This document shows, piece by piece, positions 1 through 10,656 of a DNA stretch of 64,000 nt; within the stretch, counting starts at the first letter, position 1, and each line of letters begins with the position of its first letter. A program made the translations under genes and the position numbers. The DNA is taken from NCBI RefSeq assembly GCF_000409775.1, contig NZ_KE332395.1:124001-188000 (forward strand). The letters run 5' to 3'. The DNA is from Litchfieldella anticariensis FP35 = DSM 16096. GTDB taxonomy: Bacteria; Pseudomonadota; Gammaproteobacteria; Pseudomonadales; Halomonadaceae. The notes under the pieces were generated by a model that had not been told where the DNA came from, searched no databases, and worked only from the letters and a program-made list of their open reading frames with translations.

Positions 1-513
1 TCGCGGCTGATGGCATCACGCCTACCACGCTGCCTCGCCACGCTGAAAAGCGCCATTCAGCGTTTCCCGGGACGCGTCGAGATTCGCGTAGTCAGTGAAG
101 ACGCAAATCCCAGACTGGCACGACTGAGCCGTCGATTCGATGCTCGCTTCGAGGCTATCCCTCAGCCCTCGGTCGGCGCCCGCGGCAACGAAGCCGCGCA
201 TCGCAGCCCCGCCGAAGCTCTGGTATTCCCCGCACCACGTGGCAAGCTCATCGACACTTGGCTGACCCGGGCCGATGCACTGCTGAGTGGACAGCAGTGG
301 GATGCCGTTCTGTTTCTGTCACACGACACGACCTTGCCTCGCGGTCTGGTGCGGCTGTGGCGAACCACTATCTCACCGGGTACGCTCTGCGTTCATCGTG
401 ATTGGTTCGAACGTATCGGTGGTTTCGATCCCGCCCTCGATGAAACCGCCTACCAGGATCTGGTGACGCGCCTCCGGGCCTGCCAGGCGCGGGTGCTGGA
501 AGTACCGATATAG
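1..513 (+). CDS. Glycosyltransferase family 2-like protein, 5' end cut by the window
   Basis: The reading frame is open to the left edge, so the protein starts outside the window; the ATG at 10 is probably internal. The visible part keeps the pattern of small GT-A type family 2 glycosyltransferases: a VRI-like strand (VEIRVVSED), a GARGNEAA segment where related proteins read GR-x-x-Q-x-N-x-GA, a VLFLSHDTTLP stretch at the place of the usual LFLHADT, and the acceptor-side motif FERIGGFD with a following acidic pair. The usual aspartates of the DxD motif are not obvious (HDT remains), so activity is uncertain. The substrate cannot be told. It lies upstream of a polysaccharide deacetylase, which fits surface polysaccharide metabolism, but this is inference. 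Confidence 0.55.
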   Translation, partial: SRLMASRLPRCLATLKSAIQRFPGRVEIRVVSEDANPRLARLSRRFDARFEAIPQPSVGARGNEAAHRSPAEALVFPAPRGKLIDTWLTRADALLSGQQWDAVLFLSHDTTLPRGLVRLWRTTISPGTLCVHRDWFERIGGFDPALDETAYQDLVTRLRACQARVLEVPI

Positions 514-593
514 AAACAGAAGCCATAAGGTAGGAAGCTGCACGGCAAAAGCAGAGGACGTACACTAAGGTTATCTCCGATGGGAGAACCACT

Positions 594-1583
594 ATGAATG
601 GTTTCGGCCTTGCCAGGGATCTTGCTCAACGGCTTCGCGGCCACTGGCGGCGTAGCCTAGCCGAACCGCTGCGAGGGCGTAGCGCCATTCTGGTGCTGCA
701 TCGAGTGCTCGCTGACGAACGAGCCGCCAGCCTGCCCCATCGAGCCCCTTATTGCCTGGGGCCGGAAAGTTTCCATCATTTGCTGATGAGCCTAATGGAT
801 GTTGCGCGTATCGTCAGCCTTGAAACGGCACTCAAGCCTCATCGTGACCCCCGAGCCTGCATTGCACTGACTTTCGACGACGGCTGGCGCGACAACGCCG
901 AGGTGGCCGCCCCGGTGCTCGATCACTATGCCCTGCCAGCAAGCATCTTCGTCACTACCGGGCTGCTTGGGAAGCCACGTGGCTTTTGGTGGGAAGTGAT
1001 CGCCGAAAGCCTGTGGACACACCGGCACCCCAACCTGGTTCGCGATGTCCTGGGCGATGCGGGTCTGCCTCTCCCCCCCAGGCCGCCACCCTACCCGGAC
1101 GAGGACTACAGCCAGGCATTGCTCGATTATCTCGGGCAACTGCAGACCGCGTGTCCATTGACCCTCAACCGGGTGGGTGAGGAGCTGCATCATTTGCTTG
1201 ACCTGCCACCCCACGGCATCGATCCCTTCACCCTACGACGCCTAGAGCACGGGGGCCTGATTCGTTTCGGCGCCCATGGCGTACTACCGGAGGCGCTGGA
1301 GCCACTGAGCGACGAACGCATCTGCTGGCATATCCGCCATTCACGGCACGATCTCAAGCGGCTGTGCCGTGAGCCGCTCGACGCTTTCGCCTACCCCGAT
1401 ATCAGGCCCTCGCCGCGCCTGCGTCGTCTGGCCCTACGCTGCGGTGTGCAACTCGCCCTGGCCGGTACCGGTGGCTGGCTCAGCCACCGCGACGACCCCC
1501 TGGCCATACCACGCATTCCCATCAGCCAGCCGGTGGCGCAAAGCCCCGGACGGCTATATGACTGGCTGCTGGGATATCAATGA
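594..1583 (+). CDS. Polysaccharide deacetylase (NodB-type) family protein
   Basis: A 329-residue protein with the NodB homology signature TFDDGWRDN at residues 93-101; the paired aspartates are the catalytic base and a metal ligand in carbohydrate esterase family 4. The segment after it (APVLDHYALPASIFVTTGLLG) is the usual second strand of the barrel. The second metal motif (H-S/T-x-x-H) is not clear, so the exact reaction is open; expected role is removal of N- or O-acetyl groups from a polysaccharide. No signal peptide is visible. Start chosen at the ATG 594, preceded by GGGAGA at a good distance. Neighbour upstream is a glycosyltransferase-like gene in the same direction. Confidence 0.8.
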   Translation: MNGFGLARDLAQRLRGHWRRSLAEPLRGRSAILVLHRVLADERAASLPHRAPYCLGPESFHHLLMSLMDVARIVSLETALKPHRDPRACIALTFDDGWRDNAEVAAPVLDHYALPASIFVTTGLLGKPRGFWWEVIAESLWTHRHPNLVRDVLGDAGLPLPPRPPPYPDEDYSQALLDYLGQLQTACPLTLNRVGEELHHLLDLPPHGIDPFTLRRLEHGGLIRFGAHGVLPEALEPLSDERICWHIRHSRHDLKRLCREPLDAFAYPDIRPSPRLRRLALRCGVQLALAGTGGWLSHRDDPLAIPRIPISQPVAQSPGRLYDWLLGYQ

Positions 1584-1672
1584 GACAGTCTAACGTCTTG
1601 ATCTGACGTTCACTGCCGCTATTTACCACGAATATTCGTCGACAATGCTGGTAGCCGTCATGGGCAAGATAC

Positions 1673-1678
1673 TATAAT
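1673..1678 (+). promoter_or_regulatory. Candidate -10 box of typA
   Basis: A perfect TATAAT hexamer lies 31 bases before the GTG start of typA. No convincing -35 hexamer is seen at 16-18 bases upstream, so the promoter call rests on the -10 box and its position. Confidence 0.4.
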
Positions 1679-1708
1679 GCGCCCCAATTTTCGCAGCAGG
1701 ATCCCGTC

Positions 1709-3538
<1,830 letters not shown>

Positions 3539-3558
3539 GCCTACCGGCCTATGCGTTG

Positions 3559-3588
3559 AAGCCCACCCTGCGGTGGGCTTTTTCGTTT
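3559..3588 (+). terminator. Rho-independent terminator of typA
   Basis: The stem AGCCCACC / GGTGGGCT with a four-base loop is followed by TTTTCGTTT. It ends the typA transcript and faces the convergent minus-strand gene downstream. Confidence 0.9.
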
Positions 3589-3638
3589 CCCTCACCCCTG
3601 GCGGCACACTCCCGAACCGCTGACAATAGAATCGCGGC

Positions 3639-5843
3639 TCAGGCATCCGGTGGCGTTAGGCGCAACAGGTAAGTTTGCGAGATGCTGTCATCGACGCCGT
3701 CGTTGTCGGTGACCACCAGCAGCCGCCCATCGGCGAGCTGGCCCATGCCCTCGGGTTTGTCGACTACCATGCCGTGACCGCCGGCAAGCGCGGGGAGTAG
3801 ATCCATTAGCGGCTGAGTGGTGAGGTGTGGGGGCGCTTGATCCGCGGCGACCGGCTCGACGCCGTCCAGAGAGATCGTGACCACGCGCTTGAGGCTGGCG
3901 CGCTCGCCACTCTGATTGTCACGCTCGATCAGCGCCAGTCGACCATCGGCGAGGGGAGTGATCTCAGAGAAGCCGACCCAGCCGTTGGCCGGCGAGAGAG
4001 GGGCCTGCAACGCCACTGTGGCGAAACGCCATTCCCCGGTTTCCGGATTCAGTAAACCCAACCGGGCTCGGCCCGCTTCGCCCTCCAAGGGACGCTGGAA
4101 GATCACCGCCAGGCGCTCCTGGCCATCTTGCAGCAAACGCGCAAGACCTTCGAAACCATAGTTGCCCATGCGTTCGGCGATAGACGTCGGCAGCGTGAAG
4201 CGCTCGGTAATGATGCCATCGGCGGTTACCCCTAGGATTTCGCTGGCTCGCCCAGCATCGGGCTTGCCTTCGCTGGCCACCCACACGCCACCGGCACGCC
4301 GTGGGGCGACACCCTCGAGATCCAGGTCAATGGGCCCGCCATCAGCGGTTTTCAGGGTCGTCACCGCGGTGATCCGTGCCGGTTGGCGGCGTGCGTCCAG
4401 CCGGTACAGGCGCGCCTCGGGGTAGAAGCTGTCGCTAACTGCCCAGAAGCGGTCCACGGCATCGGGGTCGGCAGCCAGCCCGGACAAGGCGCCGAAGCCG
4501 ATCGGTTGGCCGTCGCCGTCCTCACCGATAATTGCCGGCTCCCCCACTCTGTCCGACCAGCGGTAGATCGACACCGTCGAACGCAGTCCTGCCTCAGGAT
4601 CATCCTCCTCGGCAGCGACCACGAAAAGATCGCGCTGGGGAATCGCCAGCAGGCCCTCGGGACCCACCCCAGTAGGCAGCCACTGCACGAATTCGGGTGC
4701 CTGTCCCGGCCCCTGATCTCGATAGATGGCGACCGCTGCGGCACGCTCCAAGCCGACGAAAAATAGCCTGCGTTCACCCCACACCTCGATGCCTTCAGGC
4801 TCGACACCCTTCTTGTGTGCGCGTTTAGCCGGGTAGCTGCCATAGGTCAGCGCCAGGCGCTCCAGGGCATTGCCGCTGTCGTAGTCTATCTCGCCGTCAC
4901 GATTGAAAATGGTGAAGCCGCGCGAACCGCCCTGATAGTCGCCCTCGTTGGCGGTGACGAAGCGCGAGTCATCCAGCCATCCCACTGCATCGGGCTCGCG
5001 GGACACATCCCTGAGTTCACCGTCGGCATTCAGGCGCCTTTCTTCAGTAGGGATGCCATCGAGATCAACCATGCCGGCGTGGGTCGATAGGATTAGCTCG
5101 CCACTGGCGAGATCGGCAACGATCAAGTGGTTGTTCTCTTGCAGGGTGAGCACCACCTGACCTTCACCGTTGATGTCGACGAACTCAGGTTCCGGATCCT
5201 CGCCAGCTACAGCGGCTTGCCCGGTGAGGTCGATCCGTGTCGGCGTCTCGCAATCACTGGGACGGCCCCCGGTATCGAGACGCAGCACGCTCAAGTAACC
5301 CTCCGGCAACTGCGGCAGGGAACCATCGTTACGATCTTCGTCACGCTCGTTCTCGATCGCCACGGCCAGGTAGTCGCTGCTGGGGCTGGCCGCCACCGAA
5401 TCGGGCTGACCGCCCAGTGGGCAGCGCGCCACCACCTGGCGAGTCGTCATGTCCACGACAGCCAAGTGACCGTCGGGGTGTCGATAATCGGCGCTGGTGT
5501 TGACCCCCACCAGCGCGGTTCCACCTACTATGGCCACCGAGGTAGGTTCGCCGTCTAGAGCCAGGAAGCCGTCGGGTTTAGGGGTGGCAGGCTCAGCGAT
5601 GTCGATAAAACCAAGCCGCTCGGCAGGACTATCGGTGTAGACCAGCGTCTGGCCGTCCTGACTGGCGGCGATGATCTCAGCCGCGGTGGTGGTCTCACGG
5701 GGTTCGTCAGCAGCGAGGTTGCGATGAACCTCGAAGGTGGCGAGCCGCGTCAGGCCACCGGCGGCCTGCACCGGAGGCGTCAAGACCATGAGCGCTGCAG
5801 CCAGTAGCGGCATGATCAACAGTGGAGAGCGAATGGAGAGCAT
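3639..5843 (-). CDS. Exported esterase-like protein of the phytase-like family
   Basis: A 734-residue secreted protein. The N terminus (MLSIRSPLLIMPLLAAALMV then VQA-AGG) is a clear Sec signal peptide. Residues of about 40-430 look like a beta-propeller of repeated strand and turn units; the C-terminal third carries the phytase-like esterase pattern (LSGLAADP, FWAVSDSF, DLEGVA, GNYGFEGLA, SEITPLADGRLALIERDNQSG). Members are annotated as esterase-like proteins of the phytase family; the natural substrate is not known. An upstream in-frame ATG at 5870 exists, but the ATG at 5843 has AGGGA at the right distance and makes a better signal peptide. The gene is monocistronic and lies between two copies of the typA tail, which suggests it was inserted there. 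Confidence 0.8.
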   Translation of the reverse strand: MLSIRSPLLIMPLLAAALMVLTPPVQAAGGLTRLATFEVHRNLAADEPRETTTAAEIIAASQDGQTLVYTDSPAERLGFIDIAEPATPKPDGFLALDGEPTSVAIVGGTALVGVNTSADYRHPDGHLAVVDMTTRQVVARCPLGGQPDSVAASPSSDYLAVAIENERDEDRNDGSLPQLPEGYLSVLRLDTGGRPSDCETPTRIDLTGQAAVAGEDPEPEFVDINGEGQVVLTLQENNHLIVADLASGELILSTHAGMVDLDGIPTEERRLNADGELRDVSREPDAVGWLDDSRFVTANEGDYQGGSRGFTIFNRDGEIDYDSGNALERLALTYGSYPAKRAHKKGVEPEGIEVWGERRLFFVGLERAAAVAIYRDQGPGQAPEFVQWLPTGVGPEGLLAIPQRDLFVVAAEEDDPEAGLRSTVSIYRWSDRVGEPAIIGEDGDGQPIGFGALSGLAADPDAVDRFWAVSDSFYPEARLYRLDARRQPARITAVTTLKTADGGPIDLDLEGVAPRRAGGVWVASEGKPDAGRASEILGVTADGIITERFTLPTSIAERMGNYGFEGLARLLQDGQERLAVIFQRPLEGEAGRARLGLLNPETGEWRFATVALQAPLSPANGWVGFSEITPLADGRLALIERDNQSGERASLKRVVTISLDGVEPVAADQAPPHLTTQPLMDLLPALAGGHGMVVDKPEGMGQLADGRLLVVTDNDGVDDSISQTYLLRLTPPDA

Positions 5844-5934
5844 CGGTAGCGTTCCCTGTCGTGGTTCCAAGTCTTTGGAACTTCCGACTATCGCCCATAG
5901 AGATGACAGCTAGCTGACATCACAGTCACCATAA

Positions 5935-6022
5935 TCACTGAGAACGGGCGCGAGCGTGCCAGCGAAGGCTAAGCCTACCGGCCTATGCGTTGAAGCCCAT
6001 CCCGCGGCGGGCTTTTTCGTTT
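5935..6022 (+). repeat. typA tail repeat, copy 2, including a terminator hairpin
   Basis: It matches 3501-3588 at 82 of 88 positions. The copy holds a non-functional fragment of the end of typA (with its TAA) and the terminator (GCCCATCCCGCGGCGGGC then TTTTTCGTTT). Here the terminator follows no gene on the plus strand. Confidence 0.9.
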
Positions 6023-6076
6023 GCATGAAAAGTGGCTAATCTGACAATAGGGTAAACAGTGAGAGGAGATTCCCAC

Positions 6077-6394
6077 ATGCACAAGCACGTGGAATGGGAC
6101 GACCCCGGCAGAGACAGTGTCATGGCGCTCTACGCCAATGACCCCGAAGACTATGTCGAGCCACATCCTGGCAGTATCATCTCCGCCCACTATCAGGGCG
6201 TCACGGTACGCGTTCGCGTAGAGGCTTTCGTCAACAACGATACCAGCATCGGCGAGGTAGTCGCCCTGATCAATCCGCGCACCGGAGAGCGCAAGAAAAT
6301 ACACGGCAAGCTGACGCTGGGCGACATGGTGCGCCTGCCCGACGACAGGCGAGCCCTCGACCGTCGCAATCCCGACGCGGAGGGCAATAGCTGA
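6077..6394 (+). CDS. Small conserved-looking hypothetical protein
   Basis: A 105-residue soluble, acidic protein (MHKHVEWDDPGRDSVMAL...) with no recognised domain, no membrane segment and no signal peptide. The middle (SIISAHYQGVTVRVRVEAFVN) looks like beta strands and contains a GERKKIHGK basic patch. I chose the ATG at 6077 because GAGGAG lies nine bases before it; a GTG six codons earlier has no such site. It stands alone between a duplicated typA terminator and the liv operon. Function unknown. Confidence 0.65.
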   Translation: MHKHVEWDDPGRDSVMALYANDPEDYVEPHPGSIISAHYQGVTVRVRVEAFVNNDTSIGEVVALINPRTGERKKIHGKLTLGDMVRLPDDRRALDRRNPDAEGNS

Positions 6395-6413
6395 GACACA
6401 CCTCCTCTTTCCC

Positions 6414-6458
6414 TGATGCTTGTCCCTGTGGCCTCGAGGCCTGCAGGGGCAAGCATCA
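6414..6458. other. Long perfect-looking hairpin between a small gene and livG
   Basis: Two 15-base arms (TGATGCTTGTCCCTG and its near complement, one mismatch) enclose GGCCTCGAGGCC, giving a 45-base hairpin just after the 105-residue gene. There is no T run, so it may be a terminator needing other factors, an mRNA stabilising hairpin or a repeat element. The rest of the gap to livG shows no gene. Confidence 0.6.
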
Positions 6459-6673
6459 AACGTGAGAATTGCCATCGCATGAGGCGCCATATCCGCCTTT
6501 GCTCCACACCAAAGCGAATATATGATCGCTCCAGTGATCACCAGAGTTGCCACCGACCGCCTAGAGCCCTCGTCTAACGCCTCATAAACGTTTGTCTTCT
6601 GGTCAAGCGCTGTCGTCTGGCGCACAGTTGGGTCTTTGGTTAATACAAGATCAATAACACGATAGGACGGGGA

Positions 6674-7444
6674 ATGAGTACGATCATCGAAGTCAGCCAT
6701 GTCTATAAGGCCTTCGGTGGGTTGAACGTGATCAACGACTGCTCGATACAAGTGGAGCAGGGTTCGATCACTGGCATGATCGGCCCTAACGGGGCAGGCA
6801 AGACCACCCTGTTCAACATCATCGCCGGCAACCTGCCGCTGGACGCTGGACGCGTCCTGTTCGATGGCGAAGACATCACCAACATGTCCTCCAACGAACT
6901 CTTCCACAAGGGACTGTTGCGCACTTTCCAGATCGCCCATGAGTTCTCGAACATGACGGCACTGGAAAACCTGATGATGGTGCCGCCGCGCCAGCTTGGA
7001 GAGAACCTGTTCAGTGCCTGGCTCAAGCCCGGCGAGGTAAGCCGCGAAGAGAGCGAGGTACGCCAACGCGCAATGGAAGTCATCGACTTCATTGGCCTTT
7101 CCCACGTACGCAACGAATTGGCAGGTAATCTCTCAGGCGGTCAGAAGAAACTGCTGGAACTCGGGCGCACCATGATGACCGACGCCCGCGTAGTACTACT
7201 CGACGAAATCGCCGCGGGGGTCAACCGCACCCTACTGGGCGATCTGGTCGCGAACATCGAACGCCTCAATCGTGAAATGGGTTACACCTTCCTGGTCATC
7301 GAGCACGACATGGACATGATCGCCCGTCTGTGTGACCCGGTCATCGTGCTGGCCCAAGGCCGTGTGATGATGGAAGGCACCATCCAGGAAGTCCAGAGCA
7401 ACCCAGAAGTCATCGAAGCCTACTTCGGGGCTCCAACAGAATAA
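6674..7444 (+). CDS. livG: Branched-chain amino-acid-type ABC transporter, ATP-binding protein LivG
   Basis: A 256-residue ATPase of an ABC importer for branched-chain amino acids or related compounds, bound to the inner face of the membrane. Walker A is GPNGAGKTT near residue 37, the signature is LSGGQKK, and the H-loop is VIEHDMD. The family's inserted segment after the Q-loop is present. The Walker B / D-loop reads LLDEIAAGVN, with Ile at the position normally held by Pro. It is the first gene of livG-livF-livH-livM, all plus strand; the long leader has no strong promoter I can name. Confidence 0.9.
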   Translation: MSTIIEVSHVYKAFGGLNVINDCSIQVEQGSITGMIGPNGAGKTTLFNIIAGNLPLDAGRVLFDGEDITNMSSNELFHKGLLRTFQIAHEFSNMTALENLMMVPPRQLGENLFSAWLKPGEVSREESEVRQRAMEVIDFIGLSHVRNELAGNLSGGQKKLLELGRTMMTDARVVLLDEIAAGVNRTLLGDLVANIERLNREMGYTFLVIEHDMDMIARLCDPVIVLAQGRVMMEGTIQEVQSNPEVIEAYFGAPTE

Positions 7445-7509
7445 AAGCGCCGCGCGAGAGTGCCGGCGTTCGCCGGAGTCTCACGCGGGACACATCCGGG
7501 AACGTACGC

Positions 7510-8214
7510 ATGGCATTACTCGAAGCAAGCGATGTGCATGGCGGCTATGGCGGCATGAACATCCTCAACGGCGTCAACATGGCAATCGAGGCCAATGAGA
7601 TTGGTGTGATCGTCGGCCCCAACGGGGCAGGCAAGTCGACCATGCTCAAGGCCATCTTCGGCCTGCTCAAGGTGAGCCAGGGCGAAATCCGCCTACGTGG
7701 CGAACCGATCACCAACACTGCCCCCAACAAGCTGGTGCACATGGGCATGGGCTTCGTGCCCCAGGAATACAACATCTTCCCCAGTCTGACCGTGCAGGAA
7801 AATCTCGAAATGGGCGCCTATATCCGCCCTCAGAATTTCCGCCGCATGCTCGAGCAGATCTATGAATTCTTCCCTCCGCTACTGGAAAAGCGTCGCCAGC
7901 CGGCTGGTGAGCTTTCCGGGGGTCAGCGCCAGATGGTGGCCATGGGTCGCGCCCTGATGGTCGAACCCGATGTGCTACTGCTCGATGAGCCCACTGCCGG
8001 GCTATCGCCGCTGTTCATGAACGAAATATTCGAACGCATCAAGACCATCAATGCCGCCGGAGTCGGCATCCTGATGGTCGAGCAGAACGCCAAGCAGGCA
8101 CTGGCCATCGCCCACAAGGGTTTCGTTTTAGCGGCGGGACAGAACCGCTTCACCGACACCGGTGAAGCCCTGCTCAACGACCCCGACGTCGCCAAGAGTT
8201 TTCTCGGCGGCTGA
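7510..8214 (+). CDS. livF: Branched-chain amino-acid-type ABC transporter, ATP-binding protein LivF
   Basis: A 234-residue ATPase, the second nucleotide-binding subunit of the Liv-type importer. Walker A GPNGAGKST (about residue 37), signature LSGGQRQ, Walker B LLLLDEPTAGLSP and the switch segment MVEQNAKQAL identify the LivF branch. It follows livG by 65 bases, a gap that contains a short GC-rich stretch but no clear terminator, and precedes livH by 38 bases. The ATG has only a weak GGGAACG-type site. The two ATPases are expected to form a heterodimer under LivH and LivM. Confidence 0.92.
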   Translation: MALLEASDVHGGYGGMNILNGVNMAIEANEIGVIVGPNGAGKSTMLKAIFGLLKVSQGEIRLRGEPITNTAPNKLVHMGMGFVPQEYNIFPSLTVQENLEMGAYIRPQNFRRMLEQIYEFFPPLLEKRRQPAGELSGGQRQMVAMGRALMVEPDVLLLDEPTAGLSPLFMNEIFERIKTINAAGVGILMVEQNAKQALAIAHKGFVLAAGQNRFTDTGEALLNDPDVAKSFLGG

Positions 8215-8252
8215 ACACGCCAGCCGCAAGTATCCCTTGGGGAGATAATGTT

Positions 8253-9257
8253 TTGAACGAACTGGTTTTCTTCATCAATAACGTGGTGGTATCCGGCACC
8301 GTGTCGGGGTCCATCTACGCCATGGGCGCCATTGGCGTGACTCTGGTGTTCAGCATCATGCGCTTCGCCCACTTCGCACACGCCGACATGATGACGCTGG
8401 GTGCCTTCGTGGTGCTCCTGCTGACCACATTGTTCCCGGAAGTCGGCGGGGTAGTCGGTCTGCCCAGCGCCTTGCTGCTGCTACCGATCGCCATGGCGGT
8501 CACCGCTGTCGCCGCGGTAGGCATCGACCGGACGTTCTACAAACCGCTGCGCGCCCATGACGTCAAACCGATCGTCATGGTCATCGCCTCGCTTGGCGTG
8601 ACCTTGATGCTGCAAGGGCTGATCCGCCTGTTCGCCGGCACCGGTTCCGAGAGCCTGTATATCGCCGAACGCAAGGATATCTTCCGCATCGAGTTGCCGT
8701 TCGAACTGGCCTCGCGCCCGATCGTGGTTACCGAGCCCCAGATCATCCTGTTCGTGTTCGCCATCGTGGCGGTGGTAAGCCTGCATTTGTTCCTGAGCCG
8801 TTCGCGGTTGGGCAAGGCGATGCGTGCCATGTCCGACAATCCCGATCTGGCTCGCGCATCGGGCATCAATACCAACACCATCGTCGCCGTTACCTGGGTC
8901 ATCGCCGGCTCTCTGGCCGCCGCCGCCGGTACTCTGCTGTCGTTGGACGTCGCCTTCAAGCCGGACCTCAGTTTCTTCCTTCTATTGCCGATCTTCGCCG
9001 CGGCCATCGTTGGCGGGGTCGGACACCCTTATGGCGCCATTGCCGGTGGATTCGTGGTCGGCTTCGCCGAGACGCTGGCGGTGTTCAACTGGTCGGTACT
9101 GCTGCGCCCCATCCGTGACAGCTTCCCGGAGTGGTTGGAACTTCCCAGCAATCTGGCCCTGGTCGGCACCGAGTACAAGATCGTGGTGCCCTTCTTCATT
9201 CTGGTCGCCATCCTGGTGTGGCGCCCCACTGGTATCTTCAAGGGGAAGGTGATCTGA
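8253..9257 (+). CDS. livH: Branched-chain amino-acid-type ABC transporter permease LivH
   Basis: A 334-residue integral membrane protein with about eight hydrophobic segments. The motif GSIYAMGAIGVTLVFSIMRF near the N terminus and the EAA-like loop (GLGKAMRAMSDNPDLARASGIN form, here RLGKAMRAMSDNPDLARASG) are typical of LivH. The start is a TTG at 8253 with GGGGAG ten bases before it; no in-frame ATG gives the complete N terminus. The stop codon overlaps the livM start (TGATG), so the two permeases are translated together. Confidence 0.92.
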   Translation: MNELVFFINNVVVSGTVSGSIYAMGAIGVTLVFSIMRFAHFAHADMMTLGAFVVLLLTTLFPEVGGVVGLPSALLLLPIAMAVTAVAAVGIDRTFYKPLRAHDVKPIVMVIASLGVTLMLQGLIRLFAGTGSESLYIAERKDIFRIELPFELASRPIVVTEPQIILFVFAIVAVVSLHLFLSRSRLGKAMRAMSDNPDLARASGINTNTIVAVTWVIAGSLAAAAGTLLSLDVAFKPDLSFFLLLPIFAAAIVGGVGHPYGAIAGGFVVGFAETLAVFNWSVLLRPIRDSFPEWLELPSNLALVGTEYKIVVPFFILVAILVWRPTGIFKGKVI

Positions 9258-10528
9258 TGACCCGAGCGCTTCCTATCCGTGAGCTAAGCCTCTTTGTCGG
9301 CCTACTCGTCGCCGTGTTGGCGGTCTATGCCGCCATGGGGGCTGCCTATAGCACCCGCATGCTGGTCGAAGCCGCCTGCTACGCCATTCTCGCCCTGGGC
9401 CTGACCATTCAATGGGGTTATGCCGGCCAGTTCAATGCAGGTGTGATGGGGTTCGTGGCACTGGGCGGTTTTGCCGCCATGTTCTTCAGCGTGCCCATCA
9501 ATCCCGCCTTCTGGAACAGCGAGATGCCCGGAGAACTCGGGCGTGCACTGCTGGCCCTAGTGGCCTCGATCATGCTGATCTATGGCGCCACCCGGCTCGA
9601 CCGCCTCGGTATTCCCAAACGGCTGCGCACTCTGATTGCCATCATACTGGCGGTGGTGCTCTATCTGGTGGTGATCAGCATGTTGCGCGACGTTACCGGC
9701 GAAATCGAGTCACGTGCCGGCTTCATCGGTGGCCTGGGCTTGCCAGCCTGGGTCGGCTGGATCTTCGGCGGTATGCTGGCCGGTGGCATCGGGTATTTCA
9801 TCGGCCGAATCTGCCTGGGGTTGCGCAGCGACTACCTGGCCATCGCCACCCTGGGCATCGCCGAAATCATCAAGGCCTTCCTCAAGAATTCCGACTGGCT
9901 GACTCGCGGCACCGCCACCGTATCTCCGTTGCCCTGGCCGACCCCTGGCGCCCGCGATCTTGGCTTCGTACTAGCCCGAGCGCTTTATCTATCGGTCACG
10001 GCGGTGGTGATCGCGGTCATCTTCTTCCTGCTACACCGCGCCTATCACGCCCCGTGGGGCCGCATGATCCGTGCTATCCGCGATAACGAGGTCTCAGCGG
10101 CGGCCATGGGCAAGGACATTAACCGCCGGCGCCTGGAGATCTTCGTGCTGGGCTGCATCCTGATGGGGATCGGCGGCGCGGCACTGACCAGCTTCAACAG
10201 TATCTTCAATCCGCAAGGCTACCTGCCGCTCAATCACACCTTCCTGGTGCTGGTGATGGTGATCCTCGGCGGACCAGGCAATAACCTGGGCACCATCTTC
10301 GGTGCGGTACTGGTGTATATCATCTGGATCATGTCCGAGCCTCTGGCACTGTTCCTGATGGAAAATGCGGCAACTCTCGGCCAGGGCTGGTTCGGCTGGG
10401 AAGACCCCGGCAATCTCGACAGCCGTGCCCTGCAGGCCCGAGTGTTCGTGATTGGGCTGCTGATCTCGTTGGTGCTACGTTACGCGCCCAAGGGGCTGAT
10501 ACCTGAGAAAGTGCCTCGCTATAACTGA
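9257..10528 (+). CDS. livM: Branched-chain amino-acid-type ABC transporter permease LivM
   Basis: A 423-residue permease, partner of LivH. It has the LivM features: an N-terminal helix set, QWGYAGQFNAGVMGFVALGGF (the conserved GxxSxGHAAFFGIG-like stretch), and the cytoplasmic loop GRMIRAIRDNEVSAAAMGKDI that contacts the ATPases. The start is the ATG that overlaps the livH stop; a longer in-frame version would lie inside livH. An insertion between the second and fourth helices (residues of about 95-160) makes it somewhat longer than E. coli-like LivM cores. A strong hairpin terminator follows. Confidence 0.92.
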   Translation: MTRALPIRELSLFVGLLVAVLAVYAAMGAAYSTRMLVEAACYAILALGLTIQWGYAGQFNAGVMGFVALGGFAAMFFSVPINPAFWNSEMPGELGRALLALVASIMLIYGATRLDRLGIPKRLRTLIAIILAVVLYLVVISMLRDVTGEIESRAGFIGGLGLPAWVGWIFGGMLAGGIGYFIGRICLGLRSDYLAIATLGIAEIIKAFLKNSDWLTRGTATVSPLPWPTPGARDLGFVLARALYLSVTAVVIAVIFFLLHRAYHAPWGRMIRAIRDNEVSAAAMGKDINRRRLEIFVLGCILMGIGGAALTSFNSIFNPQGYLPLNHTFLVLVMVILGGPGNNLGTIFGAVLVYIIWIMSEPLALFLMENAATLGQGWFGWEDPGNLDSRALQARVFVIGLLISLVLRYAPKGLIPEKVPRYN

Positions 10529-10575
10529 GGGAATCACTGAATAAATGCCTGCGCGGGCATCATCCTGCAGGAAGC

Positions 10576-10613
10576 AAGAGGCCCCAGCGGATTCATTCCG
10601 CCGGGGCCTCTTT
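10576..10613. terminator. Bidirectional terminator between livM and livK
   Basis: The stem AAGAGGCCCC / GGGGCCTCTT encloses an inner CGG/CCG pair, with TTT after the plus arm and A-rich sequence on the other side. It can serve the convergent livM and livK transcripts. Confidence 0.85.
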
Positions 10614-10656
10614 CATTACCGCTTTCTTGAATGGCTGCTTGCGTATTGACTTCGAC

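Noticed and set aside
5975-7105. 376-residue minus-strand frame opposite the small gene and livG
   Set aside because: It is antisense to a clear ATPase gene, has no domain and no ribosome binding site.
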